DNA from: Kluyvera sp040932435
GTDB taxonomy: Bacteria; Pseudomonadota; Gammaproteobacteria; Enterobacterales; Enterobacteriaceae
Direction of reading: 5' to 3'
Length of the DNA stretch: 64,000 nt
Assembly: GCF_040932435.1 (NCBI RefSeq)
Contig: NZ_JBFQGA010000002.1
Span: 124,001-188,000, forward strand
In this document: positions 41,914-50,337 of the stretch, in pieces
Numbering within the stretch: position 1 is the stretch's first letter
How the letters are laid out: every line of letters starts with the position of its first letter
The notes under the pieces: model-generated
Databases searched by the model: none
What the model saw: the letters and a program-made list of their open reading frames with translations, nothing else
What the model was told of the DNA's origin: nothing
Program-made: the position numbers and the translations under genes

Positions 41914-43071
41914 ATGAAAGCAATTCATTTTGGCGCAGGGAATATTGGTCGGGGTTTTATCGGCAAGCTGCTGGCGGACGCACAGGCGGAATTAACCTTT
42001 GCCGATGTTAACCAGCCATTGATCGACCAGTTAGCCCACCAGCAGCACTATCAGGTCAACGTGGTCGGAGAGCAGGCGCGAGTTGAGCAGGTCAGCCACA
42101 TCCGCGCCATTAACAGTAACAGCCCGGACGCCATCCAACAGATTGCGCAGGCCGATATGATAACCACCGCGGTCGGCCCGCAGGTGCTTAGCAAAATCGC
42201 CAATACGCTGGCGCTGGGTTTGATTGCCCGTCACGACAGCGGCAATCAGCAGCCAATGAATATCATCGCCTGTGAAAATATGGTGCGCGGCACCAGCCAG
42301 CTAAAAAATCATGTTTTACAGGCCATCCCTACCGAGCTGCACGCTTGGGTTGAAGAACACGTGGGTTTTGTCGACTCTGCCGTCGATCGTATCGTTCCCC
42401 CAAGTACCGCCGCCAACGATGATCCCCTTGACGTGACGGTGGAAACCTTCAGTGAATGGATTGTCGATAGCACCCAGTTTAAAGGTCAGTTGCCGAATAT
42501 TGCCGGAATGGAACCTACCAGCAATTTAATGGCCTACATTGAGCGGAAACTGTTTACCCTCAATACCGGTCACGCCATTACCGCGTATCTTGGCCAACTG
42601 GCAGGACATCAAACGATCCGTGATGCCATTCTTGATGCGGAAATTCGCCAAGTCGTCAAAAGCGCGATGACGGAAAGCGGTGCGGTATTGATCAAACGCT
42701 ATGGCTTCGATCCAAAGCAGCACGCGGCCTATATCGACAAGATTTTGACGCGTTTTGAAAACCCCTATCTGCATGATGATGTCGAACGCGTAGGCCGCCA
42801 GCCATTGCGCAAACTGAGCGAAAGCGATCGTCTGATCAAACCGTTGCGTGGGACGCTGGAGTATGGACTGCCCCACGCTAATCTGGTGATGGGTATTGCG
42901 GCAGCATTAAGCTTCCAAAGCCACAGTGATCCGCAGGCACAAGAACTGGCAACGCTTTTACAAGATAAGGGCATCATTAACACCATCATTGAAGTTTGCG
43001 GACTTAACGACGAGCCAAACCTTGTCGCACAGATAGCGAATGTGTATAACGCCATGCAACGCAAGGCATGA
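41914..43071 (+). CDS. mtlD: Mannitol-1-phosphate 5-dehydrogenase MtlD
   Basis: MtlD oxidises mannitol 1-phosphate to fructose 6-phosphate with NAD+. The 385-residue product has the N-terminal nucleotide-binding motif GAGNIGRGFIGKLL, then ACENMVRGTSQLKNHV, GFVDSAVDRIVPP and the catalytic-domain lysine region FTLNTGHAITAYLGQLAG. GGAG lies about ten bases before the ATG. It follows mtlA by 54 bases. Confidence 0.95.
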   Translation: MKAIHFGAGNIGRGFIGKLLADAQAELTFADVNQPLIDQLAHQQHYQVNVVGEQARVEQVSHIRAINSNSPDAIQQIAQADMITTAVGPQVLSKIANTLALGLIARHDSGNQQPMNIIACENMVRGTSQLKNHVLQAIPTELHAWVEEHVGFVDSAVDRIVPPSTAANDDPLDVTVETFSEWIVDSTQFKGQLPNIAGMEPTSNLMAYIERKLFTLNTGHAITAYLGQLAGHQTIRDAILDAEIRQVVKSAMTESGAVLIKRYGFDPKQHAAYIDKILTRFENPYLHDDVERVGRQPLRKLSESDRLIKPLRGTLEYGLPHANLVMGIAAALSFQSHSDPQAQELATLLQDKGIINTIIEVCGLNDEPNLVAQIANVYNAMQRKA

Positions 43072-43087
43072 TGCCACCCGAGTGGTT

Positions 43088-43113
43088 GGCGCTGTCGTAA
43101 ACCGGCAGCGCCA
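43088..43113 (+). repeat. Hairpin between mtlD and mtlR
   Basis: GGCGCTG and CAGCGCC pair around a spacer about 17 bases before mtlR. It may protect the upstream message end or lower mtlR expression; there is no T run. Confidence 0.5.
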
Positions 43114-43129
43114 GATTAAGAAGGATAAG

Positions 43130-43792
43130 ATGAAACACAATCGCCTGCGCTTAGCTGCGCAACCCGAAGAAAAAGCGCATCGTCCAAAGGCTCCCGCCCG
43201 CGAAACGCCGAGAGCCGCGGAATATGAAACCACGATGATGACGACAATGGACGAATCTAATCTTTATAAAAGCCAGGCCGTTGAGAATCGAATTTTAGAA
43301 AGGCTCAATGCGCGTCAGACGCTGACAGGGTTCATTCAGACCGCCGTGGGATTATTGGCCGAAGCGGTAGACCTGCTGATTCTGCAGGCCTTTCGCAAGG
43401 ATGACTACGCCGTAAAGTATGCGGTTGAGCCGCTTTTAGAAGGCAGTGGACCACTGGCGAATCTGTCAGTTCGCCTAAAACTTATCTACGCGCTGGGCGT
43501 GATCACCCGCGACGAGTATGAAGACGTTGAACTTCTGGTGGCGCTGAACAACGAACTGCTGCAAGAGAACAAGATTTACAGTTTCACCGACGATGAAATC
43601 CTTGGGCCGATAAACATGCTGCACTGCATGACGGCACTGCCACCGCAGCCTACGCTGCATATGCCGGAAGATGTCGTTGATGATGCGCTGATTACCATGC
43701 AAGAACAGCGCTATCAGCAAATGGTTCGCTCAACGCTTGTGCTCAGCATCACCGACTTAATTACCAGCCTAACGCACAAAAAAGCATTTTAG
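43130..43792 (+). CDS. mtlR: Mannitol operon repressor MtlR
   Basis: MtlR represses the mannitol operon in E. coli; it is helical and lacks a classical DNA-binding domain. The 220-residue product has the family core ENRILERLNARQTLTGFIQTAVGLLAEAVDLLILQAFRKDDYAVKYAVEPLL and FTDDEILGPINMLHCMTALPPQP. The start at 43130 has AAGGA five bases upstream. It gives a basic N-terminal extension of roughly 25 residues (KHNRLRLAAQPEEKAHRPK) compared with E. coli; a shorter form from ATG 43244 or nearby cannot be excluded. Confidence 0.9.
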   Translation: MKHNRLRLAAQPEEKAHRPKAPARETPRAAEYETTMMTTMDESNLYKSQAVENRILERLNARQTLTGFIQTAVGLLAEAVDLLILQAFRKDDYAVKYAVEPLLEGSGPLANLSVRLKLIYALGVITRDEYEDVELLVALNNELLQENKIYSFTDDEILGPINMLHCMTALPPQPTLHMPEDVVDDALITMQEQRYQQMVRSTLVLSITDLITSLTHKKAF

Positions 43793-43819
43793 ACGGTCGT
43801 GACCAGAAACCAGACTCCC

Positions 43820-43842
43820 CACAACGGGCCTATCATCCCGTT
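43820..43842 (+). terminator. Hairpin after mtlR
   Basis: CAACGGG and CCCGTTG flank an eight- to nine-base loop about 30 bases after the mtlR stop. No T run follows, so terminator function is uncertain. Confidence 0.45.
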
Positions 43843-43946
43843 GCCCTACTGCTATTTATTGCCAAAAATCTCCCAGAGCGTTCCCACTGAGGTAAGTCGC
43901 CAATAAAACAGGTGATTTATTTGCCAGTACATCTTCCCGTTTCGCT

Positions 43947-43965
43947 CAACTTAGTATAAAAAGGC
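43947..43965 (-). other. Lambda attB-like site
   Basis: Minus strand GCCTTTTTATACTAAGTTG resembles the lambda common core GCTTTTTTATACTAA with one difference in 15 bases. The flank GAGCGAA also agrees with remembered E. coli attB. It lies just upstream of ybhC, its K-12 position. Confidence 0.75.
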
Positions 43966-44009
43966 TGCTTTTATAGGATTATAAATTCACTTAATTAGCC
44001 TGGAGCAAC

Positions 44010-45293
44010 ATGAACACTTTATCGGTTTCTCGTCTGGCGCTGGCATTGGCTTTTGGCGTGACACTGACGGCTTGCAGCTCAACGCCTGCGGATCAGCGTC
44101 CATCTGACCAGGCCGCCCCTGGAACGTCTTCCCGTCCGGTACTGTCAGCAGACGAAGCGCAGAACTTCACCGCCGCGCGTTATTTTTCATCACTGACGCC
44201 TAACGCTGCCGCTTGGTCACCATCCACTATCGCTATTCCAGCGAAAGCAGACTTCGTGGTTGGCCCTGCTGGTACAGCGGGCGTGACGCATACCACTATC
44301 CAGGCCGCGGTTGATGCCGCCATTACTCGTCATAGCAGCGCGCGTCAGTACATTGCGGTGCTGCCGGGTGAGTATCAAGGCACCGTGTATATCCCAGCCG
44401 CTCCGGGCAGCGTGACCATTTATGGTACCGGCGATAAAGCCGTTGACGTGAAAATCGGCCTTGCCATTGATTCTGAAATGAATACGGCAGACTGGCGTCG
44501 TCTGGTGAATCCAGGCGGTAAATACATGCCAGGCAAACCGGCGTGGTACATGTTTGATAACTGCCAGAGCAAGCGTAGCGCCAGTGTCGGCGTGATGTGC
44601 TCCGCCGTTGTCTGGTCGCAAAACAGCGGTCTGCAGCTGCAGAACCTGACCATCGAAAACAACCTGGGCGACAGCGTTGATGCGGGTACCCATCAGGCAG
44701 TAGCACTGCGCACCGATGGCGACAAAACCCAACTGAACAACGTCAACATTTTGGGTCGTCAGAATACTTTCTTCGTCACCAACAGCGGCGTTGATAACCG
44801 TCTGCAAAACAATCGCCAGACCCGTACGCTGGTTAGCAACAGCTACCTTGAAGGCGATGTAGATATCGTTTCCGGCCGTGGCGCCGTGGTGTTCGATAAC
44901 ACCGACTTCCGCGTGGTGAACTCCCGTACCCAGCAGGAAGGCTACGTGTTCGCGCCGGCTACGCAATCCAACATCTTCTACGGCTTCTTGGCAACCAATA
45001 GCCGCTTTACCGCAGCCGGTGACGGCGTGGCACAACTGGGCCGCTCTTTGGATGTCGACAGCAACACCAATGGTCAGGTTGTTATCCGCGATAGCGTGAT
45101 TAACGAAGGCTTTAACGTTGCGAAACCATGGGCAGACGCTGCCGTTTCCAAACGTCCATTCAGCGGCAATACCGGCGCACAGGATGAAAAAGGCCAGGCC
45201 AAACGCGATCTGAACGATCGTAACTTCAACCGCATGTGGGAATACAATAACCGCGGCGTGGGAAGTCACGTGGTGGCTGAGCCGAAGCAGTAA
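44010..45293 (+). CDS. ybhC: Outer-membrane lipoprotein YbhC, acyl-CoA thioesterase / pectinesterase-like
   Basis: YbhC has the right-handed beta-helix fold of pectin methylesterases but is an outer-membrane lipoprotein in E. coli with reported thioesterase activity; pectinesterase activity is doubtful. The 427-residue product has a lipobox LTAC with C22, a family block VGPAGTAGVTHTTIQAAVDAAI, NLTIENNLGDSVDAGTHQAVALRTDGD, and EGDVDIVSGRGAVVFDN. It is the K-12 neighbour of the lambda attachment site. A terminator follows. Confidence 0.95.
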   Translation: MNTLSVSRLALALAFGVTLTACSSTPADQRPSDQAAPGTSSRPVLSADEAQNFTAARYFSSLTPNAAAWSPSTIAIPAKADFVVGPAGTAGVTHTTIQAAVDAAITRHSSARQYIAVLPGEYQGTVYIPAAPGSVTIYGTGDKAVDVKIGLAIDSEMNTADWRRLVNPGGKYMPGKPAWYMFDNCQSKRSASVGVMCSAVVWSQNSGLQLQNLTIENNLGDSVDAGTHQAVALRTDGDKTQLNNVNILGRQNTFFVTNSGVDNRLQNNRQTRTLVSNSYLEGDVDIVSGRGAVVFDNTDFRVVNSRTQQEGYVFAPATQSNIFYGFLATNSRFTAAGDGVAQLGRSLDVDSNTNGQVVIRDSVINEGFNVAKPWADAAVSKRPFSGNTGAQDEKGQAKRDLNDRNFNRMWEYNNRGVGSHVVAEPKQ

Positions 45294-45309
45294 TATCTTC
45301 TTAAGTGAA

Positions 45310-45339
45310 AAAGGCCCATGAAATCATGGGCCTTTTTTT
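45310..45339 (+). terminator. Terminator after ybhC
   Basis: AAAGGCCCATG and CATGGGCCTTT pair around AAAT, followed by a T run. Confidence 0.9.
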
Positions 45340-45363
45340 AACTGTCGCCCTGATGAGGGCAAT

Positions 45364-45398
45364 GCCGGATGGCGGCGTGAACGCCTTATCCGGCCTAC
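45364..45398. repeat. Single REP unit between ybhC and pgl
   Basis: GCCGGATGGCGGCG...CGCCTTATCCGGCCTAC is one enterobacterial REP palindrome in the convergent gap. Confidence 0.85.
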
Positions 45399-45410
45399 GC
45401 GTAAAAATGA

Positions 45411-46406
45411 TTAATACGCGTTAACCACCACCCACATTGGGCCTTGGCCGACCGCATAACGCCCTTTCTCCTGTAGCAGACCTTGCTCACCGGCAATCTC
45501 ATATACAGAAATGTGGTGTGATTTCTGTCCGGCTGCCACCAAGTATTTACCGCTGTGATCGATGTTAAAGCCACGCGGCTGGGTTTCAGTTGGCTGGAAA
45601 CCTTCTAATGACAGCACGCTGCCGTCTTCGGAGACGCTAAACACCGTAATCAGGCTAGAAGTACGATCGCAGGCGTACAGGTGACGACCATCCGGCGTAA
45701 TGTGGATATCTGCCGCCCAGCGGGTATCAGAGAAGTCTGCAGGCATCATATCCAGCGTCTGCACGCACTCAATTTTGCCGTACGGATCCTTCAGCTCCCA
45801 GACGTTAACGGTGCCGTTTAGCTCATTCACGCAGTAAGCATACTGTTCGTTTGGATGGAACACCAGATGACGTGGGCCTGCGCCTTCAACGGTGGTCACT
45901 TCTGCCGGGGACTGCTGTGCGAGGAAGCCATCATCACTCAAAGTGAACAAACAAATACGGTCCTGCTTCAGCGCGGGCACCCACAGCGTACGGTTGTCCG
46001 GGGAGATATTCGCCGAGTGGCAGCCATCCAGACCGTCCACCACCGTTACGGTATCGCGCGGCAGGCCATCTTCCAGACGGATAACACTGACGTTGGCCTG
46101 ATTGTAGGAGGCGCTAAAGACAAAGTTGCCTTTACGGTCAGTGGAAATATGCGTTGGGCTGCCCGGCAGCGGTGCTTCGGCAGCAAAGGTCAGTGCACCG
46201 TCGTCCGGGGCAATCCGGTAAGCCAGTACGCGGAACTCTGGACGGACGCCGACATACAGAAAGCGTTTATCGGGGCTCACGACCATCGGCTGAACTTGGC
46301 CTGGAACATCAACCACCTGCACCAGCGTCAGGCTGCCATCGTGGTTCAGCGTCCACACGTGAATTTGCTGGCTTTCCGGACTGGCGGTATAAACGGTCTG
46401 TTTCAT
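45411..46406 (-). CDS. pgl: 6-phosphogluconolactonase Pgl
   Basis: Pgl hydrolyses 6-phosphogluconolactone in the pentose phosphate pathway. The 331-residue product is a seven-bladed beta-propeller of the YbhE type with repeated blade motifs (VSPDKRFLYVGVRPEF, STDRKGNFVFSASYN, ISPDNRTLWVPALKQD, ITPDGRHLYACDR). The start at 46406 (MKQTVYTASPESQQIHVW) gives the E. coli length and has AGGAG a few bases upstream; the longer frame to 46484 has no counterpart. It is divergent from ybhA. Confidence 0.96.
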   Translation of the reverse strand: MKQTVYTASPESQQIHVWTLNHDGSLTLVQVVDVPGQVQPMVVSPDKRFLYVGVRPEFRVLAYRIAPDDGALTFAAEAPLPGSPTHISTDRKGNFVFSASYNQANVSVIRLEDGLPRDTVTVVDGLDGCHSANISPDNRTLWVPALKQDRICLFTLSDDGFLAQQSPAEVTTVEGAGPRHLVFHPNEQYAYCVNELNGTVNVWELKDPYGKIECVQTLDMMPADFSDTRWAADIHITPDGRHLYACDRTSSLITVFSVSEDGSVLSLEGFQPTETQPRGFNIDHSGKYLVAAGQKSHHISVYEIAGEQGLLQEKGRYAVGQGPMWVVVNAY

Positions 46407-46536
46407 GAATACTCCTTTTACGAAAGCGTAGAATAAGCGGCAACGTATCGTGGCCTGCTTCACATCATTTTGCCGCACAGGCATCTCGGTGTACCATCCT
46501 GCACAGCGAATTTTCTCATTAACGCGAGACCTGACT

Positions 46537-47355
46537 ATGACTGCACGTGTAATTGCCCTGGATCTGGACGGAACGCTCCTGACGCCAAAAAAAACTCTGC
46601 TGCCCTCTTCTGTGGAAGCGCTGAATCGAGCCAGAGCCGCAGGCTATCAATTAATGATTGTGACCGGTCGTCACCACGTTGCCATTCATCCTTTTTATCA
46701 GGCACTGGCGTTAGATACACCTGCAATTTGTTGTAATGGCACTTATTTGTATGATTATCAAGCGAAAAAAGTGTTGGATGCCGATCCGATGCCAGTGGAA
46801 AAAGCACAACAATTGATTCATCTGCTTGATGAACACCAGATCCACGGTTTGATGTACGTCGACGATACCATGATGTATCAGCACCCAACCGGACACGTTA
46901 CCCGCACCAGCAACTGGGCACTGACGCTGCCAGAAAACCAGCGTCCGTCCTTCACCCAAGTCGATTCTCTCGCCCAGGCCGCCCACGAGGTCAAAAACGT
47001 GTGGAAATTCGCCCTGACCGACACCGATGGCCAGAAGCTACAGAACTTCGCCAAACACGTTGAGCAGACGCTGCAACTGGAGTGCGAATGGTCATGGCAC
47101 GATCAGGTGGATATCGCACGCCAGGGTAACAGCAAAGGTAAACGCCTGACGCAGTTCGTTACCGCACAGGGCTGGTCAATGCAGGATGTCATTGCCTTTG
47201 GCGACAACTTTAACGATATCAGTATGCTGGAAGCCGCCGGAACCGGCGTGGCGATGGGCAATGCCGACGATGCAGTGAAAGCACGCGCTAACGTGGTGAT
47301 CGGCGAGAACACCACGGATGCTATCGCCGATTACATCAACAAGCACCTACTGTAG
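46537..47355 (+). CDS. ybhA: HAD-superfamily pyridoxal phosphatase YbhA
   Basis: YbhA is a Cof-type HAD phosphatase that acts on pyridoxal 5'-phosphate and sugar phosphates. The 272-residue product has nucleophile D9 and D11 (ALDLDGTLL), the motif II region IVTGRHHVAIHPF, lysine in GNSKGKRL and the metal motif GDNFNDISML. The start at 46537 (MTARVIALDLDG) matches E. coli; the upstream part of the frame runs into the pgl promoter. Its stop abuts the modC stop on the other strand. Confidence 0.95.
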   Translation: MTARVIALDLDGTLLTPKKTLLPSSVEALNRARAAGYQLMIVTGRHHVAIHPFYQALALDTPAICCNGTYLYDYQAKKVLDADPMPVEKAQQLIHLLDEHQIHGLMYVDDTMMYQHPTGHVTRTSNWALTLPENQRPSFTQVDSLAQAAHEVKNVWKFALTDTDGQKLQNFAKHVEQTLQLECEWSWHDQVDIARQGNSKGKRLTQFVTAQGWSMQDVIAFGDNFNDISMLEAAGTGVAMGNADDAVKARANVVIGENTTDAIADYINKHLL

Positions 47356-48414
47356 TCAGGCGGTGATGGACACGCTTTTGACCTGCGCATAGAGCCACTG
47401 GCCTGGCTTCACCGCCAGGTCATCTCTTGCCCAAGGGCTAATGCGCGCCCACAGTGTACGCCCACTTACATCGAGCTGGACTTCCACTTGGCCGTTATCG
47501 TCGTAGCATTGCAGGACTTTGGCATGCAGTACGTTACGAATGCTGGTGTGCGCAGAGGGTTGCAACACCAACGATACATCGGTCGCCTGAATACGTATGC
47601 GTACCGCACTTTGCAGCGGTTGATCCAGTTTATTTACCCAGATGTGCTGGTCGCCCAGCGCCAGCGCCGTCATTGAGTAATGTGGATGATGTTCCAGCAC
47701 CGTCACGCGCAGAATACTGCTTTGCTGATCCTGCGGCAGCCAAGGGTGCATCACGCTGCTTCCCCACACCTCTTCCAGATTACCGAAAGCTTTGACCTGC
47801 CCGCCTTCCAGCACTAACACCTTATCCGCCAAATGCAAAATCTCGTCCAACGAGTGGCTGACATAGAGCATCGGGATGTTTATCTCACGCGCCAGCCGTT
47901 GCAAATACGGCAGCAGTTCGCGTTTACGCGGAATATCGAGTGAGGCGAGCGGCTCATCCAGCAGCAGCAGTTCAGGCGCCGTCAGTAGCGCCCGACCGAT
48001 AGCCACGCGCTGCTTTTCGCCCCCGGAAAGGCTGCCTGGCAGTCTTTCCAAAAGCGGCTCAATTCCCAACAGCGCCACCAGCTTATCAAACTGGTCCGTC
48101 ATGCTTTTCGCCATGCCGTAACGCAGATTCCCGCGCACCTTATAGTGCGGAAACAGTCGGGCATCTTGGAAAACATAACCGATACGCCGCTTCTCCGGTG
48201 CCAAGCACACGCCCTGCTCAACATCGTTTAGTACGCGGTCGTTGAGGACAATGCGTCCCTTCTGCGGCTGCGTCAGCCCGCTAATGGCGTTGATAAGCGA
48301 GGTTTTGCCGGCCCCGGATACGCCAAAGACGGCGGTAATACCGGAAGCGGGCAGAGATTCGTTAATTTGCAGACAGTGCGTGCCCAGGATCTGGCTAAAA
48401 TTCAGCTCCAGCAT
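47356..48414 (-). CDS. modC: Molybdate ABC transporter ATPase ModC
   Basis: ModC powers molybdate import. The 352-residue product has Walker A GVSGAGKTS near 31-39, signature LSGGEKQRVAIGRALL, Walker B LLLDEPLASLD, and a C-terminal Mop/TOBE oxyanion-binding domain (about 290-352). It is last in modABC, starting three bases after modB, and converges with ybhA with no gap. Confidence 0.96.
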   Translation of the reverse strand: MLELNFSQILGTHCLQINESLPASGITAVFGVSGAGKTSLINAISGLTQPQKGRIVLNDRVLNDVEQGVCLAPEKRRIGYVFQDARLFPHYKVRGNLRYGMAKSMTDQFDKLVALLGIEPLLERLPGSLSGGEKQRVAIGRALLTAPELLLLDEPLASLDIPRKRELLPYLQRLAREINIPMLYVSHSLDEILHLADKVLVLEGGQVKAFGNLEEVWGSSVMHPWLPQDQQSSILRVTVLEHHPHYSMTALALGDQHIWVNKLDQPLQSAVRIRIQATDVSLVLQPSAHTSIRNVLHAKVLQCYDDNGQVEVQLDVSGRTLWARISPWARDDLAVKPGQWLYAQVKSVSITA

Positions 48415-48417
48415 CGG

Positions 48418-49107
48418 TTACGCCCCTATCCGTTGGCGGCTAATACGCGCAAGCCATTCAGAAATCATCAGTGAAATCAGCGCCAATACGATGGAGATCA
48501 GGCACAGACGCGCCGCTGCGCTTTCGCCGCCCGGAGTCTGAATGAGCGTGTACATCGCCGAGGGAATGGTGCGGGTTTCGCCGGGAATATTAGAAACAAA
48601 CGTAATGGTGGCGCCAAATTCGCCCAGCGAACGAGCAAACGCCAGCACCGTGCCGACGATAATACCGGGCAACATCAGCGGCAGCGTGATAGTGCAAAAT
48701 ACCCGCCAGCGCCCGGCACCCAGCGTGCGAGCGGCCTGTTCAAGCTTGATGTCTACGCCTTCCAGCGCCAGACGAATCGCCCTGACCATCAGCGGGAACG
48801 ACATTACCGCCGCTGCGAGCACCGCACCGCGCCAGCTAAAGGCAAAGGTCAGGCCAAACCAGTCATACAGCCAACTGCCGATGAAACCTCGTCGCCCCAT
48901 CGAAATCAGCAACAGATAACCGACCACCACCGGTGGTAACACCAGCGGTAGATGGATAAGACCATCGAGTAAAGCCTTGCCGGGGAAGTTGCGGCGCACC
49001 AGCAACCAGGCAAAGAAGATCCCAAACGGCAGGCTGAATACCACGGCCAGGGATGACACTTTTAGGCTCAGCAGAACCGCCTGCCATTCGGGATCGGACA
49101 ATATCAT
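48418..49107 (-). CDS. modB: Molybdate ABC transporter permease ModB
   Basis: ModB is the inner-membrane channel of ModABC. The 229-residue product has about five membrane helices and the EAA loop (LEQAARTLGAGRWRVFCTITLPLMLPGIIVG). Its start overlaps the modA stop by a base. Confidence 0.96.
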   Translation of the reverse strand: MILSDPEWQAVLLSLKVSSLAVVFSLPFGIFFAWLLVRRNFPGKALLDGLIHLPLVLPPVVVGYLLLISMGRRGFIGSWLYDWFGLTFAFSWRGAVLAAAVMSFPLMVRAIRLALEGVDIKLEQAARTLGAGRWRVFCTITLPLMLPGIIVGTVLAFARSLGEFGATITFVSNIPGETRTIPSAMYTLIQTPGGESAAARLCLISIVLALISLMISEWLARISRQRIGA

Positions 49108-49880
49108 TAGCGAGTTGTGAATCCGTAACGTTTAAATATTTCAGACGCCTGCGGCCCTTTCAGGTAGTCATAAAACGCCGAGACGGTTGCATTTTTGTGG
49201 CCATCGGTAATGGCAATCGGATACTCCACCTTCTTGTGAGAATCTTCCGGGAAGGTGCCGACGACTTTAACACCTTTGCTGGCCACTGCGTCAGAGCCGT
49301 AAACAATACCCAACGGTGCTTCGTTGCGCTCAACCAGCGCCAGTGCACCACGGACATCCTCTGCAGGTGCCAGTTTCGGTGACAGCGTTTCCCATGCGCC
49401 CAGCTTTTGCAGCGCTTCTTTCGCATAAATGCCGGCCGGCACGTGGTCCGGATCGCCAACCGCGAGGCGGCCGCCTTTCAGCAGACTGGTCCAGTTGGTT
49501 TTCGCATCAATGGTGATATCGCCCTGCTCGCTGGCTTTCGGCGCAACGACGACGAGGCTGTTACCCAGCAAAGTGGCACGGGTCGCGGTATCGATAGCTT
49601 TCTTATCAACCGCGTAGTCCATCCATTTCTGGTCAGCAGAGATAAACAGATCGGCCGGTGCGCCCGCTTCAATCTGGCGTGCCAGCGTAGAAGACGAAGC
49701 AAAAGAGGACACCACGTCAACGTTCTTCTCTTTTTTATACTCTTTCGCAATATCCTGCATCGCGTTAGTCAGCGATGCGGCAGCAAAAACGGTAATTTTT
49801 GCTTCATCCGCCAGCGCGTGACCCGCAACGGAAAGCGTCAATGTTGCCCCTGCAAACAAACGTAACCATGAACCTGTCAT
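49107..49880 (-). CDS. modA: Molybdate periplasmic binding protein ModA
   Basis: ModA binds molybdate and tungstate in the periplasm. The 257-residue product has a signal peptide ending ...GHALA before DEAKITVFAAASLTNAM, then SSTLARQIEAGAPADLFISAD and GDPDHVPAGIYAKEAL, ligand-pocket blocks. It is the first gene of modABC, with a ModE site overlapping the transcription start. Confidence 0.96.
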   Translation of the reverse strand: MTGSWLRLFAGATLTLSVAGHALADEAKITVFAAASLTNAMQDIAKEYKKEKNVDVVSSFASSSTLARQIEAGAPADLFISADQKWMDYAVDKKAIDTATRATLLGNSLVVVAPKASEQGDITIDAKTNWTSLLKGGRLAVGDPDHVPAGIYAKEALQKLGAWETLSPKLAPAEDVRGALALVERNEAPLGIVYGSDAVASKGVKVVGTFPEDSHKKVEYPIAITDGHKNATVSAFYDYLKGPQASEIFKRYGFTTR

Positions 49881-49899
49881 TTGAAACTCCTGTGAGTAC

Positions 49900-49932
49900 C
49901 GTTGTATATATAAAAATACAGCGCAGAGTATA
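49900..49932 (-). promoter_or_regulatory. modABC promoter and ModE operator
   Basis: Inverted half-sites CGTTGTAT and ATACAGCG (49900-49923) flank an A+T-rich centre, as in ModE operators. On the minus strand the -10 TATACT is at 49927-49932, so bound ModE-molybdate would cover the transcription start. Confidence 0.8.
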
Positions 49933-50022
49933 GGGGTTTTCAGGCATTAATGCATTACAGATACAAGATTGAATACGTTAATTACAGGAGGTTATCGGCA
50001 GAAGTGTGAAATGCTTAATAGT

Positions 50023-50049
50023 AAAACGCCCGACTAATGCGGGCGTTTT
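50023..50049 (-). terminator. Terminator after acrZ
   Basis: AAAACGCCCG and CGGGCGTTTT pair around an eight-base loop, with T's following on the minus strand; ten bases past the acrZ stop. Confidence 0.85.
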
Positions 50050-50057
50050 AGGGGGAA

Positions 50058-50207
50058 TCAGTGATTTTGCTGGCTGCGATCTTTGTGACCGACGCCGGAG
50101 AAAATGTTGAACACTTCCCCCAGACCGTAAATCAACCCTAGGATGACAGCCATCACTACGGGCACCATGATTACGGCAAATACCAGACTTTTCAACAGCT
50201 CTAACAT
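50058..50207 (-). CDS. acrZ: AcrAB-TolC accessory membrane peptide AcrZ
   Basis: AcrZ is a small inner-membrane helix that binds AcrB and improves export of some drugs such as chloramphenicol. The 49-residue product begins MLELLKSLVFAVIMVPVVMA, continues with GLIYGLGEVFNIFSGVG, and ends SQQNH, nearly the same as E. coli AcrZ (YbhT). One long hydrophobic helix spans about residues 5-30, with the proline kink that fits AcrB. GGAGTAAGCC precedes the ATG. It lies between modA and modE, divergent from modE, as in E. coli. The gene is too short for usual length cut-offs. Confidence 0.95.
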   Translation of the reverse strand: MLELLKSLVFAVIMVPVVMAVILGLIYGLGEVFNIFSGVGHKDRSQQNH

Positions 50208-50337
50208 GGCTTACTCCAGACATTGTGATGCGGCTATTGTAACCGGATAACGCAGAAATACACTCCCTTTTGTGCGGTGCGCTTTGCGTATGCGTCCATT
50301 TGGGTCAAAATACCCTTTTTCTTGCCAGGATACTCTT

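Noticed and set aside
44217..45269. Long open frame antisense to ybhC (350 codons)
   Set aside because: It mirrors ybhC in full, has no ribosome site or family motifs, and reflects the codon pattern of the real gene. The same applies to long antisense frames over fiu (8856-9797), galE (52926-53936) and mtlA (40659-41465).
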